Positions 30,120-39,704 are shown, counted from the stretch's first letter. The stretch: 64,000 nucleotides of DNA from Rhodoferax mekongensis (GCF_032191775.1 NZ_CP132507.1:1885001-1949000); one strand, 5' to 3'. Notes: generated by a model from the letters alone, not told the origin. Translations and numbers: made by a program.

Positions 30120-32303
30120 TCAGGCGCCTTCCTCTTCCTGCCGGGGTTCGGGTGCGCTGCGCGGCAGCGTGATGGTGACGGTGGTGCCGTGGCCCAACGT
30201 GGACAGCACTTCCAGGGTGCCGCCCAGGGTTGCTTTCACCAGGTTTTCGACGATGGACATACCCAGCCCAGTGCCGCCGCGGCCGATGCGGGTACTGAAG
30301 AAGGGCTGGAACATTTTTTCCAAGGTGTCCGGGGCAATGCCGCGGCCGTTATCGGTGCAAACGAGGGTGACTTGGGTTTCATCGGCAGTGGCACTGATGC
30401 GGACTTCGCCGTGCTCCATGCCTTCGAAGGCATGCAGGTAAGCGTTGTTGATGAGGTTGATGAGGACCTGGCCCAGCGGACCGGGGTAGCTGTCCATGCG
30501 GATACCCTCGGGCGCGTCCAGCATGACACGGTGGCTTTGGCGTTTGAGGCTGGGCGCCAGCGTGTCCAAAATCTCGCGCAAGCCCTGTTGCAGGTCGAAG
30601 GTGCGGCGTTGCTCGCTGGCCTGGTCGGCTGCTACCTGGCGGAAATTCTTGAGTAGTTCCACTGCGCGCTCGAGGTTGCGCAGCAGCAGTTCATTACCGC
30701 TTTGCACTTGGCCGACAAACTGCGCCAATTCCGAGCGCTTCAAGGTGCCCGCCACCATTTGCTGCTCAAACTGGTTGGCCTGGGCCACCAGGGTGCTGGC
30801 CGTCATCATGCTGTTGCCCATGGGTGTCGCCATTTCGTGCGACACACTGGCAATCAGGGTGCCCAGCGTGGCGCGTGCTTCACTGCGCGCCATGGCTTCC
30901 TGCATCTGGGCCTCGAGGCTGGCGTTGAGGGCGTGGATGCGGATCTCTGCTTCTTTTTGCTGGGTAACCTCCAGGTTGATGCCGGCAACTTTGATCGGTT
31001 GGCCATTCCCATCCCGCGCCACGATGTGGGCCAGGGATTGGACCCACATCCATTGGCCGTCTTTCTGGCGCATACGGTATTCGTATTCAAAGCGGTCGCC
31101 CTGGTGGTTCGCGAGGTTCGCGAAAGTTGCACTGATGCGGGGTTGATCCTCGGGGTGAACCATGGACAACCAGCTCGCAAGCACGTTGTCACCCAGTTCC
31201 TCGCGGCTGTAGCCGCTGACTACGTGCCAGCGCTCACTGACGCTGAGGAAGCGATGGACCAGGTCGTATTCCCAGATGGCAACGCCGGTGCTTTCCACCA
31301 CCTCTTTCAGGCGGTATTGCTCTGCCAGCAATTCATCCCGCAAGGCCTGTTCGTGCGCGATGGCGGTTTCAGATCGTCTGCGGTTGATTTGGCTTCGTGT
31401 CAACAAAATGGTGAGCAGGGCGGTGACCAGCAAGCCCAGCACCATTGCGAAGGTGGCCTGATGTACCCAGCCTGAACTCAGCAATTCGGGTTTGGGGTGC
31501 AGCATCAGTTCCCAATTGCGGGAACCGAAGTTCAACTCCAGGGCGTAATCGGCGCTTTCCCGGTGGGCGCCGTCTTTGTCATGCCCCGGCGTATGTGCCG
31601 CGGCTCCCATCGAGGTGAACAAGGGGGCATCACCCTCAGTCTCTCTGTCGCGGACGATCAACTCATTGCCTGCGGCCTCTGCCTGATAGGCCGCGTTCCG
31701 GGCCAGCGTACCGACATCCACCAGCGCATTGATGAAGCCGATATGGCGGCTGATGCTGTCCGTATCCGCATTGCGCTGGTACACCGGGACGGTGATGATC
31801 ACGGCAGGCTTGGCGCCTTCTGCCAAAGGTGTGACGGCAGCAAATGCACCGGTGGCAATGGGTGTGCCTACGACCCGCGCGTCTTTCTGGGCCTCATCCA
31901 ACAGGGGGCGGGCCTGGTGCGTCCACTCTTTCAGGTTCGTCGGGAAAACAAAGCCCTCCAAAGCTTCCATTTTTTGCCACTCAAGGGCTGCTACGGTGGG
32001 ATGCGCCACTTTGAGGCGGTTGGCGTACAGGTCGAACTGGGCCCGGGTCATGGCAGGCTGCATTTCGGCCATGAGGGCGGCACCGCGCACGGCTTCGATG
32101 GTGCTGGTCGAATCGTGGTCCAAGGCGCCGAGTACAGTTTCGGCCAGTGCGCTGCGCTGCTCGTAAATCCGCAGGGCCTCTGCTTCCCGCAAGTTGCTGT
32201 AGACCGCAGCCGTACTCAACAGCCCTGCTGCCACCACGCCCAGCACCACCATCAGGTCGGCGGCCAGGCGCTTGGCGGGAAGGCTGAGGCTCGGCAGGAT
32301 CAT
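30120..32303 (-). CDS. membrane sensor histidine kinase (CHASE-PAS-HisKA-HATPase)
   Basis: 727 aa from ATG 32303; a start at 32366 would overlap the sulfurtransferase end. Two membrane segments (about 14-35 and 305-325) frame a CHASE-type extracytoplasmic sensor (LGALDHDSTSTIEAVRGAALM, GFINALVDVGTLARNA). Then come a coiled coil, a PAS/PAC domain (GVAIWEYDLVHRFLSVSERW to WVQSLAHIVARDGNGQPIKVAGINLEVT), HisKA with SVSHEMATPMGN, and HATPase (LINLINNAYLHAFEGME, DNGRGIAPDTLEKMFQPFF, GGTGLGMSIVENLV). No response regulator lies nearby, so it is an orphan kinase here. Confidence 0.93.
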   Translation of the reverse strand: MILPSLSLPAKRLAADLMVVLGVVAAGLLSTAAVYSNLREAEALRIYEQRSALAETVLGALDHDSTSTIEAVRGAALMAEMQPAMTRAQFDLYANRLKVAHPTVAALEWQKMEALEGFVFPTNLKEWTHQARPLLDEAQKDARVVGTPIATGAFAAVTPLAEGAKPAVIITVPVYQRNADTDSISRHIGFINALVDVGTLARNAAYQAEAAGNELIVRDRETEGDAPLFTSMGAAAHTPGHDKDGAHRESADYALELNFGSRNWELMLHPKPELLSSGWVHQATFAMVLGLLVTALLTILLTRSQINRRRSETAIAHEQALRDELLAEQYRLKEVVESTGVAIWEYDLVHRFLSVSERWHVVSGYSREELGDNVLASWLSMVHPEDQPRISATFANLANHQGDRFEYEYRMRQKDGQWMWVQSLAHIVARDGNGQPIKVAGINLEVTQQKEAEIRIHALNASLEAQMQEAMARSEARATLGTLIASVSHEMATPMGNSMMTASTLVAQANQFEQQMVAGTLKRSELAQFVGQVQSGNELLLRNLERAVELLKNFRQVAADQASEQRRTFDLQQGLREILDTLAPSLKRQSHRVMLDAPEGIRMDSYPGPLGQVLINLINNAYLHAFEGMEHGEVRISATADETQVTLVCTDNGRGIAPDTLEKMFQPFFSTRIGRGGTGLGMSIVENLVKATLGGTLEVLSTLGHGTTVTITLPRSAPEPRQEEEGA

Positions 32304-32326
32304 GAGGCCGCAGTGTAAGCGGGCGC

Positions 32327-33196
32327 TCAGCCTTGCGCTACCGGGAAGCCCGGCCGGTTGCACCACTCGCTCCAGCTGCCGGCAAACAAGGCGCTGCCTT
32401 GCAAGCCGGCAATCTCCATGGCGAGGATGTTGGGCACCGCACTCACGCCACTGCCGCAGTGGTGCACCACGTCCTCAGGCTGGCGCTGGCCCAGCAAGGC
32501 TTCAAATTCAGCACGCAGCACAGCCGCCGGCTTGAAGAAGCCATCGGCGCCCAAGTTGTTGCTGAACACCCGGTTCAAGGCGCCAGGGATGTGGCCGGCG
32601 ACCGGGTCAATCGGCTCCACTTCACCGCGGAAGCGGGGCGCTCCACGGGCGTCCAATACATGCTGGGTGGGCTTGCCCAGATGGGCCAGCACATGGTCGC
32701 TGCTGCGCAATACGACCAGCGCGTCGGAGACCGCAAAGGTGCTTGGTGCGCGCGCTGGCTCCTCGCCGCTGGCCACCGCACCACCTGCGGCCTGCCAGGC
32801 CTGAAAGCCGCCGTCCAGCACGGCCACATTCGCGTGGCCCAACCACTTGAGCATCCACCACAGACGGCCGCAGTAGTTGGCGCCTTGGCGGTCATACACC
32901 ACCACCTGGTCAGTGTTCTTGAGGCCCACGCTGCCCAGCCATTGGGCGAACGTTTCGCGGGATGGGAGGGGGTGACGCCCGCCCGACTGTGCGCCCGTGA
33001 TAGCTGGGTCGCCCTTGGCGCTCAGGTTGTTGTCCAAGTGGGCGTAGAGGGCGCCGGCAATATGGCTCTCGGCATATTGGGCAGGGCCCTTTTCGGGCTG
33101 CATCAGGTCGCAGCTGCAGTCGAAAACGACGGCAGGCGTAGCGCTGGCCTGCAGGGATTGCAGCTGGGCGACGGAGATCAGGGTGGTATAGGGCAT
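32327..33196 (-). CDS. sulfurtransferase with two rhodanese domains
   Basis: 289 aa from ATG 33196 (MPYTTLISVAQLQ). Two rhodanese domains: the first (about 8-130) is catalytically empty, the second (about 155-285) has the active-site loop HHCGSGVSAVPN. A CG(S/T)GV loop is typical of 3-mercaptopyruvate sulfurtransferases such as SseA, whereas thiosulfate sulfurtransferases favour CRxGx(R/T). The gene lies just upstream of the histidine kinase in the same direction, with no evidence of a shared role. Confidence 0.9.
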   Translation of the reverse strand: MPYTTLISVAQLQSLQASATPAVVFDCSCDLMQPEKGPAQYAESHIAGALYAHLDNNLSAKGDPAITGAQSGGRHPLPSRETFAQWLGSVGLKNTDQVVVYDRQGANYCGRLWWMLKWLGHANVAVLDGGFQAWQAAGGAVASGEEPARAPSTFAVSDALVVLRSSDHVLAHLGKPTQHVLDARGAPRFRGEVEPIDPVAGHIPGALNRVFSNNLGADGFFKPAAVLRAEFEALLGQRQPEDVVHHCGSGVSAVPNILAMEIAGLQGSALFAGSWSEWCNRPGFPVAQG

Positions 33197-33513
33197 GGTG
33201 TTGCGATTATCTATTTGCGTCACCCTGAAGATTGCTTGCAGGGTTTGCGGGATTTTTATATCTAGCGATAACAGGGCTGCTTTCAAAAGACCAAGTGGAA
33301 TCAACGCTTTAAGTCCGCGTCCGCGAACTTGTTCATCAGTCAGCGGCTTTGTTCATAAGCAGGTTGGCAGGGTTTGGCGGGTTTTTCGTTGGTGGGCATT
33401 CGCTGCCAACCTCCCAAAGTCAGTTATAAATCAAGCACTTAAACAAAACGCTGGGAGGCGGTCATGATCAGTCGCAACGTTGTTCATAAGACCTGTTTGA
33501 CGTCCATAACACG
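33197..33513. other. low-GC gene-free stretch with three direct repeats, left of the integron cassette
   Basis: This 317-bp stretch holds no supported gene and is clearly lower in GC than its surroundings. TTGTTCAT(C/A)AG occurs three times in direct orientation, at 33329-33339, 33349-33359 and 33480-33490, the last ending 23 bp before the cassette boundary. It could be the remains of an attI or attC recombination region, but no complete second site can be recognised. Confidence 0.45.
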
Positions 33514-33966
33514 TTGGGCATACATGTGAACCCTCATTACCTCCTTGGTGCGATGACCTCGGCTCTGATACTTGGGGCAGCAACATGCGTTGCGTCACCC
33601 CTTCGAGATGACACAATACGGTTTAGGGGCGATGGCAGTTGCACGGTCTCAATGACTTCGGTATTCGCTAATCGTTCAACCGTTGTGTTCTCCTACTCTG
33701 GATTTCAGCCCAACGAGACCGTTCGTTTTCATTCAGTCTCTGAAAATGAAAGGGGCGCAGGAAACCTGCAGGTTGATGCGCTAGGCAACGCACAGGCACT
33801 CGTAATGCCACACGTTAAAGGCACACGGAGCGGCAATGCTGAGGTAACGGCTATCGGCAGCAAGTGCTCAATATCCGTGGGTTTCAAATGGTGGTCAGAC
33901 GGTTCGGATGCCCAACCCACCGCTCCAGGGGACGCGCCGCAAGCGGTGCGTCCCTGAGCTTCGACG
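33514..33966 (+). mobile_element. single integron gene cassette (no integrase in window)
   Basis: A 453-bp unit starts in GTTGGGC (33513-33519), a GTTRRRY core site, and ends inside GTTAAAT (33966-33972), the core of an attC-like site. It holds one forward reading frame that starts just after the left boundary and stops inside the attC arm, the usual cassette layout. GC content is lower than in the flanking genes. No intI is within the window, so it would be a solitary (SALIN-type) cassette or one inserted at a secondary site. Confidence 0.7.
33526..33957 (+). CDS. cassette-encoded exported hypothetical protein
   Basis: 143 aa from GTG 33526; ATG 33553 and TTG 33514 are in the same frame, and no ribosome-binding site settles the choice. 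The N-terminus (LLGAMTSALILGAATCVASP) looks like a signal peptide. The rest is a small beta-rich domain with two Cys (GDGSCTVS and GSKCSIS) that could form a disulfide, and stretches such as STVVFSYSGFQPNETVRF. The last dozen residues are translated attC. No family recognised. Confidence 0.65.
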   Translation: MNPHYLLGAMTSALILGAATCVASPLRDDTIRFRGDGSCTVSMTSVFANRSTVVFSYSGFQPNETVRFHSVSENERGAGNLQVDALGNAQALVMPHVKGTRSGNAEVTAIGSKCSISVGFKWWSDGSDAQPTAPGDAPQAVRP

Positions 33967-33972
33967 TTAAAT
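33910..33972 (+). other. attC-like recombination site
   Basis: The site runs from GCCCAAC (RYYYAAC core, 33910-33916) to GTTAAAT (GTTRRRY core, 33966-33972), 63 bp. The arms pair as an imperfect stem: CGCTCCAGGGGACGC against GCGTCCCTGAGC, leaving unpaired extra bases on one arm only, and the tip is GCCGCAAGCGGT. Core motifs at both ends, an imperfect palindrome and extrahelical bases are the features the integrase reads on the folded bottom strand. Confidence 0.72.
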
Positions 33973-33999
33973 CAGCTCAGTCCGCGTCAATCTCACCTC

Positions 34000-34887
34000 T
34001 CAGTGCTCCTCAGCCGGCGTATGCGGCAGCAATCGTGTGCGCAGCACGGTCGCCAGCACACCGCTGGCCACGATGACCGCAATGCCGATCCAGCCGATCA
34101 TGGGGATCTGGTCGCCGAACAAGGCTAGGCTGAACACGGCGCCGAACACAATGCCCGAATACTGCATGCTGGCCACCACTAGCGTGGCGCCTTTGCGGTA
34201 GGCGCGGGTCATGCACCATTGACCCAAGGACGCCAGCACGCCGATGGGAATGACCCAGACGGCATCCCGCCAATCCACCTCGCTCCATGGGGTGAAGCCC
34301 GTGAAGGCAATGCCCACAGCGCCGACCACCGCGCTGCCTACCGAGAAGTAAAACACGGTGCGCTCTTCAGGCTCGCCGGCCTTGCCGAGCGCCGTTACCT
34401 GCATGTAGGCCAAGGCCGCACCCAAGCCGGAGAGTAGGCCGATCAAGCCGGCAAACAGCTGGTTCTGGTCGATGGTGGGGCGCAGGGTCATGACCACGCC
34501 CACAAAGCCCATCAGCACCGTGCCCAGGAGCGCGCCCTGTGGTTGCTCTTTGCCGTAGAGCAGGGCACCGCCCACCACAAAGGCAGCCACCCACACGCCG
34601 CTCATGTAGTTCAGTGTCATGGCTGTGGCCAGTGGCAGGTGGGCAATGGCGTAAAACCAGCTGCCCAGAGACACCACACCGATGGTGCTGCGCCACACGT
34701 GCATCAGCGGCACCGGGGTGCGCAGGGTGGAGCCACTCGCCCGCACCACGATGCCCATGAACACAATGCTCACCAGGCCCCGGTAGAACACCAGCTCAAA
34801 AGTGCCGAAGCTGTTGGACGCGTACTTGATGCCCACCGCCATCAGCGCGAACCAGAACGAGGCCAGGACCATCCACAGAGCTTGCAT
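34000..34887 (-). CDS. EamA/DMT-family membrane transporter
   Basis: 295 aa with ten predicted membrane segments in two EamA halves (WMVLASFWFALMAVGIKYAS ... and LIGLLSGLGAALAYMQV...). The second half ends with YSGIVFGAVFSLALFGDQIPMIGWIGIAVIVASGVLAT, typical of the drug/metabolite transporter superfamily. Substrate unknown. The spacer to the upstream Rieske gene contains copy 6 of the 42-bp repeat. Confidence 0.9.
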   Translation of the reverse strand: MQALWMVLASFWFALMAVGIKYASNSFGTFELVFYRGLVSIVFMGIVVRASGSTLRTPVPLMHVWRSTIGVVSLGSWFYAIAHLPLATAMTLNYMSGVWVAAFVVGGALLYGKEQPQGALLGTVLMGFVGVVMTLRPTIDQNQLFAGLIGLLSGLGAALAYMQVTALGKAGEPEERTVFYFSVGSAVVGAVGIAFTGFTPWSEVDWRDAVWVIPIGVLASLGQWCMTRAYRKGATLVVASMQYSGIVFGAVFSLALFGDQIPMIGWIGIAVIVASGVLATVLRTRLLPHTPAEEH

Positions 34888-34914
34888 AGGTGTTTAGTAA
34901 TAAAAAGAGCTGCT

Positions 34915-34955
34915 GGCGCCCATGGAGTGTGCGCGAGCAGCTATGTTTTTGATAG
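34915..34955 (+). repeat. 42-bp interspersed repeat, copy 6
   Basis: GGCGCCCATGGAGTGTGCGC + GAGCAGCTATGTTTTTGATAG lies between the Rieske oxygenase gene and the DMT gene. The terminal CTAT-GTTTTTG-ATAG hairpin is intact. Confidence 0.85.
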
Positions 34956-34962
34956 TAAGTGT

Positions 34963-36135
34963 TCAGCCGCCGACGGCGCTGCCCAGCTTGCGCCGGTACC
35001 ACTCGTGGAAGTGCTGCATGCCGTCTTCCATGGGGCTTTGGTAGGGGCCGACTTCGTTGTCGCCGCGGTCAAACAGGGCGCGGCGGCCGGCGTCCATGCG
35101 CTCGCCGATTTCGTCGTCTTCGATACAGGTTTCCATGTAGGCGGCCTGCTGGGCCTCCACAAACTCGCGCTCGAAGGCGGCAATTTCTTCGGGGTAATAG
35201 AACTCCACCATATTCATGGTTTTGTTCACGCCCATGGGGAACAGGGTGGACACGGTCAGCACATGCGGGTACCACTCCACCATGATGTGGGGGTAGTAGG
35301 TCAGCCAGATGGCGCCGTACTGCGGGGGAACGTTGTTGCGGTAGCCCAGCAGGGCCTTGTGCCAGCGCTCGTAGGTGGGGCTGCCGGCCTTGCCCAGACG
35401 GTTGGCCACGCCCACGGTTTGCACCGAGTAGTTGTCCTTGAACTCCCAGCGCAGGTCGTCACAGGTCACAAACTGGCCTAGCCCTGGGTGGAAGGGGCCT
35501 ACGTGGTAGTCCTCCAGATATACCTCAATAAAGGTCTTCCAGTTGTAGTTGCACTCGTGCATCTCTACCTTGTCGAGCACATAGCCCTCAAAGCTCAAGT
35601 CGGCACGCGGGCCCATGTTCGCCAGTTGGGCTGCCACGTCCACACCACCTTGGGCACGTGCGTCTTCAAACAGCAGGCCGTTCCATTCCTGCAGCTTGTA
35701 GTTGTTGAGGTTCAGGCAGGGGTCGTGGGCGAAGTGGGGCGCGCCGATCAGCGTTCCGCTCTGGCTGCCGTTCTGCCCGGCGTGGGCGCCGCTGTAGGTC
35801 CAGCGGTGTAGCGGGCAGACGATGTTGCCGCTTTGCACCTGGCTGCCGCTGTGCGTGAGCGAGCCACGCCCTTTGAGCATGATGGCCTGGCGGTGGCGGC
35901 AGACGTTGGAGATGAGTTCAATGCCACCGGCATTGCGCACCAGCGCGCGGCCCCCGTTTTCCTGGGGCAAGGCGTAGTAATCCCCGACGTGGGGGACGCT
36001 CAAAGAGTGCCCCACATAGCGGGGCCCTTGCTGAAAGATACTTTGCATTTCAAGCGCGTAGAGCGCCGGGTCAAAGTAGCTCGAAACTGGTAGTTGGCTG
36101 TTCGCCTGCTGCAGTTGAAGACTTAAATCAGACAT
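34963..36135 (-). CDS. Rieske-type aromatic ring-hydroxylating oxygenase, alpha subunit
   Basis: 390 aa. An N-terminal Rieske [2Fe-2S] domain has NVCRHRQAIML and CPLHRWTYSG (C-x-H ... C-x2-H). The catalytic domain holds the mononuclear iron motif VYLEDYHVGPFHPG. This is the family of carnitine, glycine-betaine, choline and aromatic oxygenases. No reductase or ferredoxin gene lies nearby, so the electron partner must be encoded elsewhere. The substrate cannot be decided from sequence. Confidence 0.9.
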   Translation of the reverse strand: MSDLSLQLQQANSQLPVSSYFDPALYALEMQSIFQQGPRYVGHSLSVPHVGDYYALPQENGGRALVRNAGGIELISNVCRHRQAIMLKGRGSLTHSGSQVQSGNIVCPLHRWTYSGAHAGQNGSQSGTLIGAPHFAHDPCLNLNNYKLQEWNGLLFEDARAQGGVDVAAQLANMGPRADLSFEGYVLDKVEMHECNYNWKTFIEVYLEDYHVGPFHPGLGQFVTCDDLRWEFKDNYSVQTVGVANRLGKAGSPTYERWHKALLGYRNNVPPQYGAIWLTYYPHIMVEWYPHVLTVSTLFPMGVNKTMNMVEFYYPEEIAAFEREFVEAQQAAYMETCIEDDEIGERMDAGRRALFDRGDNEVGPYQSPMEDGMQHFHEWYRRKLGSAVGG

Positions 36136-36333
36136 GGGTGACCTGACCTAAAGACTCCCCACAGGGGGATGCACCAAAGTGCGCGGTGAATGGGAGCCGG
36201 CCAGCCCAGAGGCGGGTGGCCGGAAGCGGGACGGGCGATTGTACCCGCACCCCGTGAAGGCCGGTCGTCTTTAGAGACAGTGACCCATGCGCTATGCGCC
36301 TAAAATCGCGGTTTGCTTCACTCCGCTCCACCC
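36136..36333. promoter_or_regulatory. divergent spacer between Rieske oxygenase gene and xseB
   Basis: About 200 bp without a gene. It contains GC-rich inverted repeats (GCCGGCCAGCCC / GGGTGGCCGG near 36188-36220) but no promoter I can support with confidence. Both neighbouring genes must be transcribed outward from here. Confidence 0.3.
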
Positions 36334-36579
36334 ATGCCCAAGGCCAGCCCCTCTCACCCCGACGCCACCGCGCTCCCCGCCACCTATGAAGCGGCCATGG
36401 CCGAACTGGAAGGGCTGGTTGCGCGCCTGGAGTCCGGCGACCTGCCCTTGGACCAGCTGCTCACCAACTACCAGCGCGGTGCCGCGCTGTTGCAGCACTG
36501 CCGCGACAAGCTGCAGGCGGTGGAAGAACAGATCAAGGTGCTGGACGACGGTGTGTTGAAACCTTGGAAAGCCCAATGA
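36334..36579 (+). CDS. xseB: exodeoxyribonuclease VII small subunit
   Basis: 81 aa from ATG 36334, the usual size. The helical-hairpin pattern [44 protein letters not shown] is characteristic. It caps the coiled coil of XseA, which degrades single-stranded DNA. The large subunit is not in the window. The stop overlaps the ispA start (ATGA), a common pairing of xseB-ispA-dxs. Confidence 0.95.
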   Translation: MPKASPSHPDATALPATYEAAMAELEGLVARLESGDLPLDQLLTNYQRGAALLQHCRDKLQAVEEQIKVLDDGVLKPWKAQ

Positions 36580-37523
36580 GCCAGGCTGCAGACATGACAG
36601 TTGATTTTGATCTGGATAGCTGGATGCGCGTGCGCCTGGACCGCGTGGAGCGCGCCTTGGAAGCCTGGATCACCGCCGATGCGCCGCAGGGTGTGGACCA
36701 TGGAGCGCCTGCCGCTTTGGTAGAAGCCATGCGCTACGCCGTGCTCGACGGTGGTAAGCGCTTGCGGCCCTTGCTGGTGCTGGCCGCCCACGAAGCGGTC
36801 GCTGAATTGGGCCATGGCTGTGATGCCGCGGCTTTGCGGGCTGCCTGCGCGGTTGAACTGATTCACGCCTACTCGCTGGTGCATGACGACATGCCCTGTA
36901 TGGACAACGATGTGTTGCGCCGTGGCAAACCCACCGTGCATGTGCAGTTCGGCGAAGCCAGTGCCTTGCTGGCCGGTGACGCTTTGCAGGCGCTGGCCTT
37001 TGAATTTTTGACGCCCTTGGATGGCTCCGTATCTTGTGAGGTGCAGGCTCGTTTGTGTGGTTTGTTGGCCCGTGCGGCCGGCAGTTCCGGCATGGCCGGT
37101 GGCCAAGCGATCGACCTGGCCAGCGTGGGCCTGCCACTCACGGAAAATCAGTTGCGCGAAATGCACCAGCTCAAAACCGGTGCCTTGCTGCAAGGCAGTG
37201 TGGTGATGGGGGCCGAATGTGCCCAACCCACCGCCAAAGTGCTGTCTGCGCTGGAGGCTTATGGCGCCGCGATTGGTCTGGCGTTCCAGGTGGTGGACGA
37301 CATTCTGGACGTGACAGCAGATTCTGCGACGCTGGGCAAGACCGCCGGCAAGGATGCCGACAACGACAAACCCACCTATGTGTCCCTGATGGGCCTGCAA
37401 GCCAGCCGCGACTACGCGCTCAGCCTGTACACCCAAGCGCTGGACGCGCTCGATGCCAGCGGTCTGCCCGATACCGCTGCCCTGCGGGCGCTGGCCGGCA
37501 TGGTGGTGCACCGCGCCCATTGA
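36576..37523 (+). CDS. ispA: farnesyl/geranyl diphosphate synthase
   Basis: 315 aa from ATG 36576. Both Asp-rich motifs of trans-prenyltransferases are present: [12 protein letters not shown] and [20 protein letters not shown] and a [13 protein letters not shown] stretch also fit IspA, which condenses DMAPP with IPP to farnesyl diphosphate for ubiquinone and undecaprenyl synthesis. Lies between xseB and dxs, a conserved group. Confidence 0.95.
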   Translation: MSQAADMTVDFDLDSWMRVRLDRVERALEAWITADAPQGVDHGAPAALVEAMRYAVLDGGKRLRPLLVLAAHEAVAELGHGCDAAALRAACAVELIHAYSLVHDDMPCMDNDVLRRGKPTVHVQFGEASALLAGDALQALAFEFLTPLDGSVSCEVQARLCGLLARAAGSSGMAGGQAIDLASVGLPLTENQLREMHQLKTGALLQGSVVMGAECAQPTAKVLSALEAYGAAIGLAFQVVDDILDVTADSATLGKTAGKDADNDKPTYVSLMGLQASRDYALSLYTQALDALDASGLPDTAALRALAGMVVHRAH

Positions 37524-37561
37524 AAGACAGGCGAGCAATTATTTATATGAAATCGGTCTCT

Positions 37562-37603
37562 GGCGCTCATGGAATGTGCGCGAGTAGCTACTAAAAGAAT
37601 AGC
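37562..37603 (+). repeat. 42-bp interspersed repeat, copy 7
   Basis: GGCGCTCATGGAATGTGCGC + GAGTAGCTACTAAAAGAATAGC lies between ispA and dxs and ends 2 bp before the dxs ATG, so the repeat takes the place of a normal ribosome-binding region. Confidence 0.82.
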
Positions 37604-37605
37604 AA

Positions 37606-39501
37606 ATGTCATCCAGCAATCCCTCCGCAACGCCCTTGTTGGCCACCATCGACGATCCGGCCGCCTTGCGGCAGTTGCAGCGTCCGCAATTGCGGACGCT
37701 TGCGGACGAGTTGCGCAACTACCTGTTGCACAGCGTGGCCCGCACGGGTGGGCACCTGAGCTCCAACCTCGGCACTGTGGAGCTGACGGTGGCATTGCAT
37801 TACGTGTTCAATACGCCGGATGACCGCATCGTTTGGGACGTGGGTCACCAGACCTACCCGCACAAAATTCTGACCGGCCGTCGCGACCGCATGGACAGCC
37901 TGCGCCAGTTCGGCGGCTTGTCCGGCTTTCCCCGCCGTGATGAGAGCGAGTACGACACCTTTGGCACTGCCCACTCCAGCACCTCGATTTCTGCCGCACT
38001 GGGTATGGCGCTGGCCTCCCGCATCAAGGGCGAAGACCGCTATTCGGTCGCAGTGATCGGCGACGGCGCCATGACTGCCGGCATGGCTTTTGAGGCCCTG
38101 AACAACGCAGGTGTCGAGGACTGCCGCTTGCTGGTGATCCTGAATGACAACGACATGAGCATCAGCCCGCCCGTAGGCGCGCTGAACCGCTACCTGGCCC
38201 AGTTGATGAGTGGTCAGTTTTATGCGGCTGCCAAAAGCGTGGGCAAGAGCGTGCTCAAGGGCGCGCCGCCCTTGTTTGAGCTGGCCAAGCGCCTCGAAGA
38301 ACAGGCCAAGGGCATGGTGGTGCCGGCCACGCTGTTTGAAAAATTCGGCTTTAACTACATAGGCCCCATCGACGGGCATGACCTCGACTCGCTCATCCCG
38401 ACGCTGGAGAACATCAAGCAGCTCAAAGGCCCGCAGTTCCTGCACGTGGTGACCAAAAAAGGCCAGGGCTACAAGCTGGCTGAGGCGGACCCGGTGGCCT
38501 ACCACGGCCCGGGCAAGTTTGACCCCGCCGTGGGGCTGGTGAAATCCGCCACGCCTGCCAAAACTACGTTTACCCAGGTATTCGGCCAGTGGTTGTGCGA
38601 CATGGCGGCCGCTGACGAGCGCTTGGTAGGCATTACTCCCGCCATGCGCGAGGGCTCAGGCATGGTGGAGTTTGAAAAGCGTTTCCCCCAGCGTTACTTT
38701 GATGTGGGCATTGCTGAGCAGCACGCTGTGACCTTTGCAGGTGGACTGGCCACCGAGGGTCTCAAGCCGGTGGTGGCGATTTATTCCACCTTCCTTCAGC
38801 GTGCCTACGACCAGTTGATTCATGACGTGGCGCTGCAAAACCTGCCAGTCGTGTTTGCGCTGGACCGTGCAGGCTTGGTAGGTGCTGACGGAGCCACCCA
38901 CGCCGGTGCCTATGACATTCCTTTCCTGCGCTGCATTCCCAACATGAGCGTTGCCTGCCCCGCGGATGAAAACGAATGCCGTCAGTTGCTCAGTACTGCA
39001 TATGCGCAAAACCATCCGGTGGCCGTGCGTTATCCGCGTGGCAGTGGCGCCGGTGTGGCAGTCAGCAGTTCTTTGGAAGGTTTGCCTTTTGCTAAAGGTG
39101 AGATCCGCAAGCAGGGTGGCAACATCGCCATTCTGGCGTTCGGTACTTTGCTGTATCCGGCGCTTGTGGCTGCCGAAGCATTGGGCGCCACGGTGGTGAA
39201 TATGCGCTGGGCCAAGCCTTTGGACACCGAGTTGCTGCTGCAAGTGGCGGCCACGCACAGTGCATTGGTGACGGTGGAAGAGGGCGCCACCATGGGAGGC
39301 GCAGGCAGCGCAGTTCTTGAAGCTCTGCAGGCAGCCAAGCTGTCCATCCCAGTCCTTCAGCTGGGCCTGGCGGATGAGTTTATTGAGCATGGTGACCCTG
39401 CATATCTGCTGCAAATGCAGGGGCTGGATGCCGCCGGCATCCAAGCGTCTGTGCGCCAACGATTCGGCAATTTGCTGACGCACCTCGTGCGCGTTGTGTA
39501 A
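37606..39501 (+). CDS. dxs: 1-deoxy-D-xylulose-5-phosphate synthase
   Basis: 631 aa, full length. It joins pyruvate and glyceraldehyde 3-phosphate with thiamine diphosphate, the first step of the MEP isoprenoid route. Visible motifs: [34 protein letters not shown], the ThDP motif [18 protein letters not shown]...NDNDMS, and the transketolase-like [17 protein letters not shown]. The start directly follows a 42-bp repeat copy and no Shine-Dalgarno is visible. Confidence 0.97.
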   Translation: MSSSNPSATPLLATIDDPAALRQLQRPQLRTLADELRNYLLHSVARTGGHLSSNLGTVELTVALHYVFNTPDDRIVWDVGHQTYPHKILTGRRDRMDSLRQFGGLSGFPRRDESEYDTFGTAHSSTSISAALGMALASRIKGEDRYSVAVIGDGAMTAGMAFEALNNAGVEDCRLLVILNDNDMSISPPVGALNRYLAQLMSGQFYAAAKSVGKSVLKGAPPLFELAKRLEEQAKGMVVPATLFEKFGFNYIGPIDGHDLDSLIPTLENIKQLKGPQFLHVVTKKGQGYKLAEADPVAYHGPGKFDPAVGLVKSATPAKTTFTQVFGQWLCDMAAADERLVGITPAMREGSGMVEFEKRFPQRYFDVGIAEQHAVTFAGGLATEGLKPVVAIYSTFLQRAYDQLIHDVALQNLPVVFALDRAGLVGADGATHAGAYDIPFLRCIPNMSVACPADENECRQLLSTAYAQNHPVAVRYPRGSGAGVAVSSSLEGLPFAKGEIRKQGGNIAILAFGTLLYPALVAAEALGATVVNMRWAKPLDTELLLQVAATHSALVTVEEGATMGGAGSAVLEALQAAKLSIPVLQLGLADEFIEHGDPAYLLQMQGLDAAGIQASVRQRFGNLLTHLVRVV

Positions 39502-39587
39502 GACTGATGTCAGTCAAGCCCGCAGCTTGCGAGGCTTGGCTTGCAGGAAGCTGAATGCCTGTTGAAAAGAGCCTGTTGCCGAGGGAA

Positions 39588-39672
39588 AACCCCCACGAGT
39601 AGGGTTATTCGCATTCCTACAATCGCGCTTGACTTACACAGTCCTTGATGCGCGGAAGATCTGCGCATCAAG
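39588..39672 (+). promoter_or_regulatory. TRAP binding-protein promoter region with two inverted repeats
   Basis: AACCCCCACGAGTAGGGTT (39588-39606) is an inverted repeat that sits where a -35 or activator site would be. It is followed by a TACAAT -10 candidate (39618-39623). Downstream, CTTGATGCGC ... GCGCATCAAG (39644-39672) is a perfect 10-bp inverted repeat with a 9-nt centre, either an operator or a leader hairpin. The gene starts at 39705 after CCGGAG. Confidence 0.5.
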
Positions 39673-39704
39673 CTGGTTACAACACAATTACCGGAGAAAA
39701 GCGA

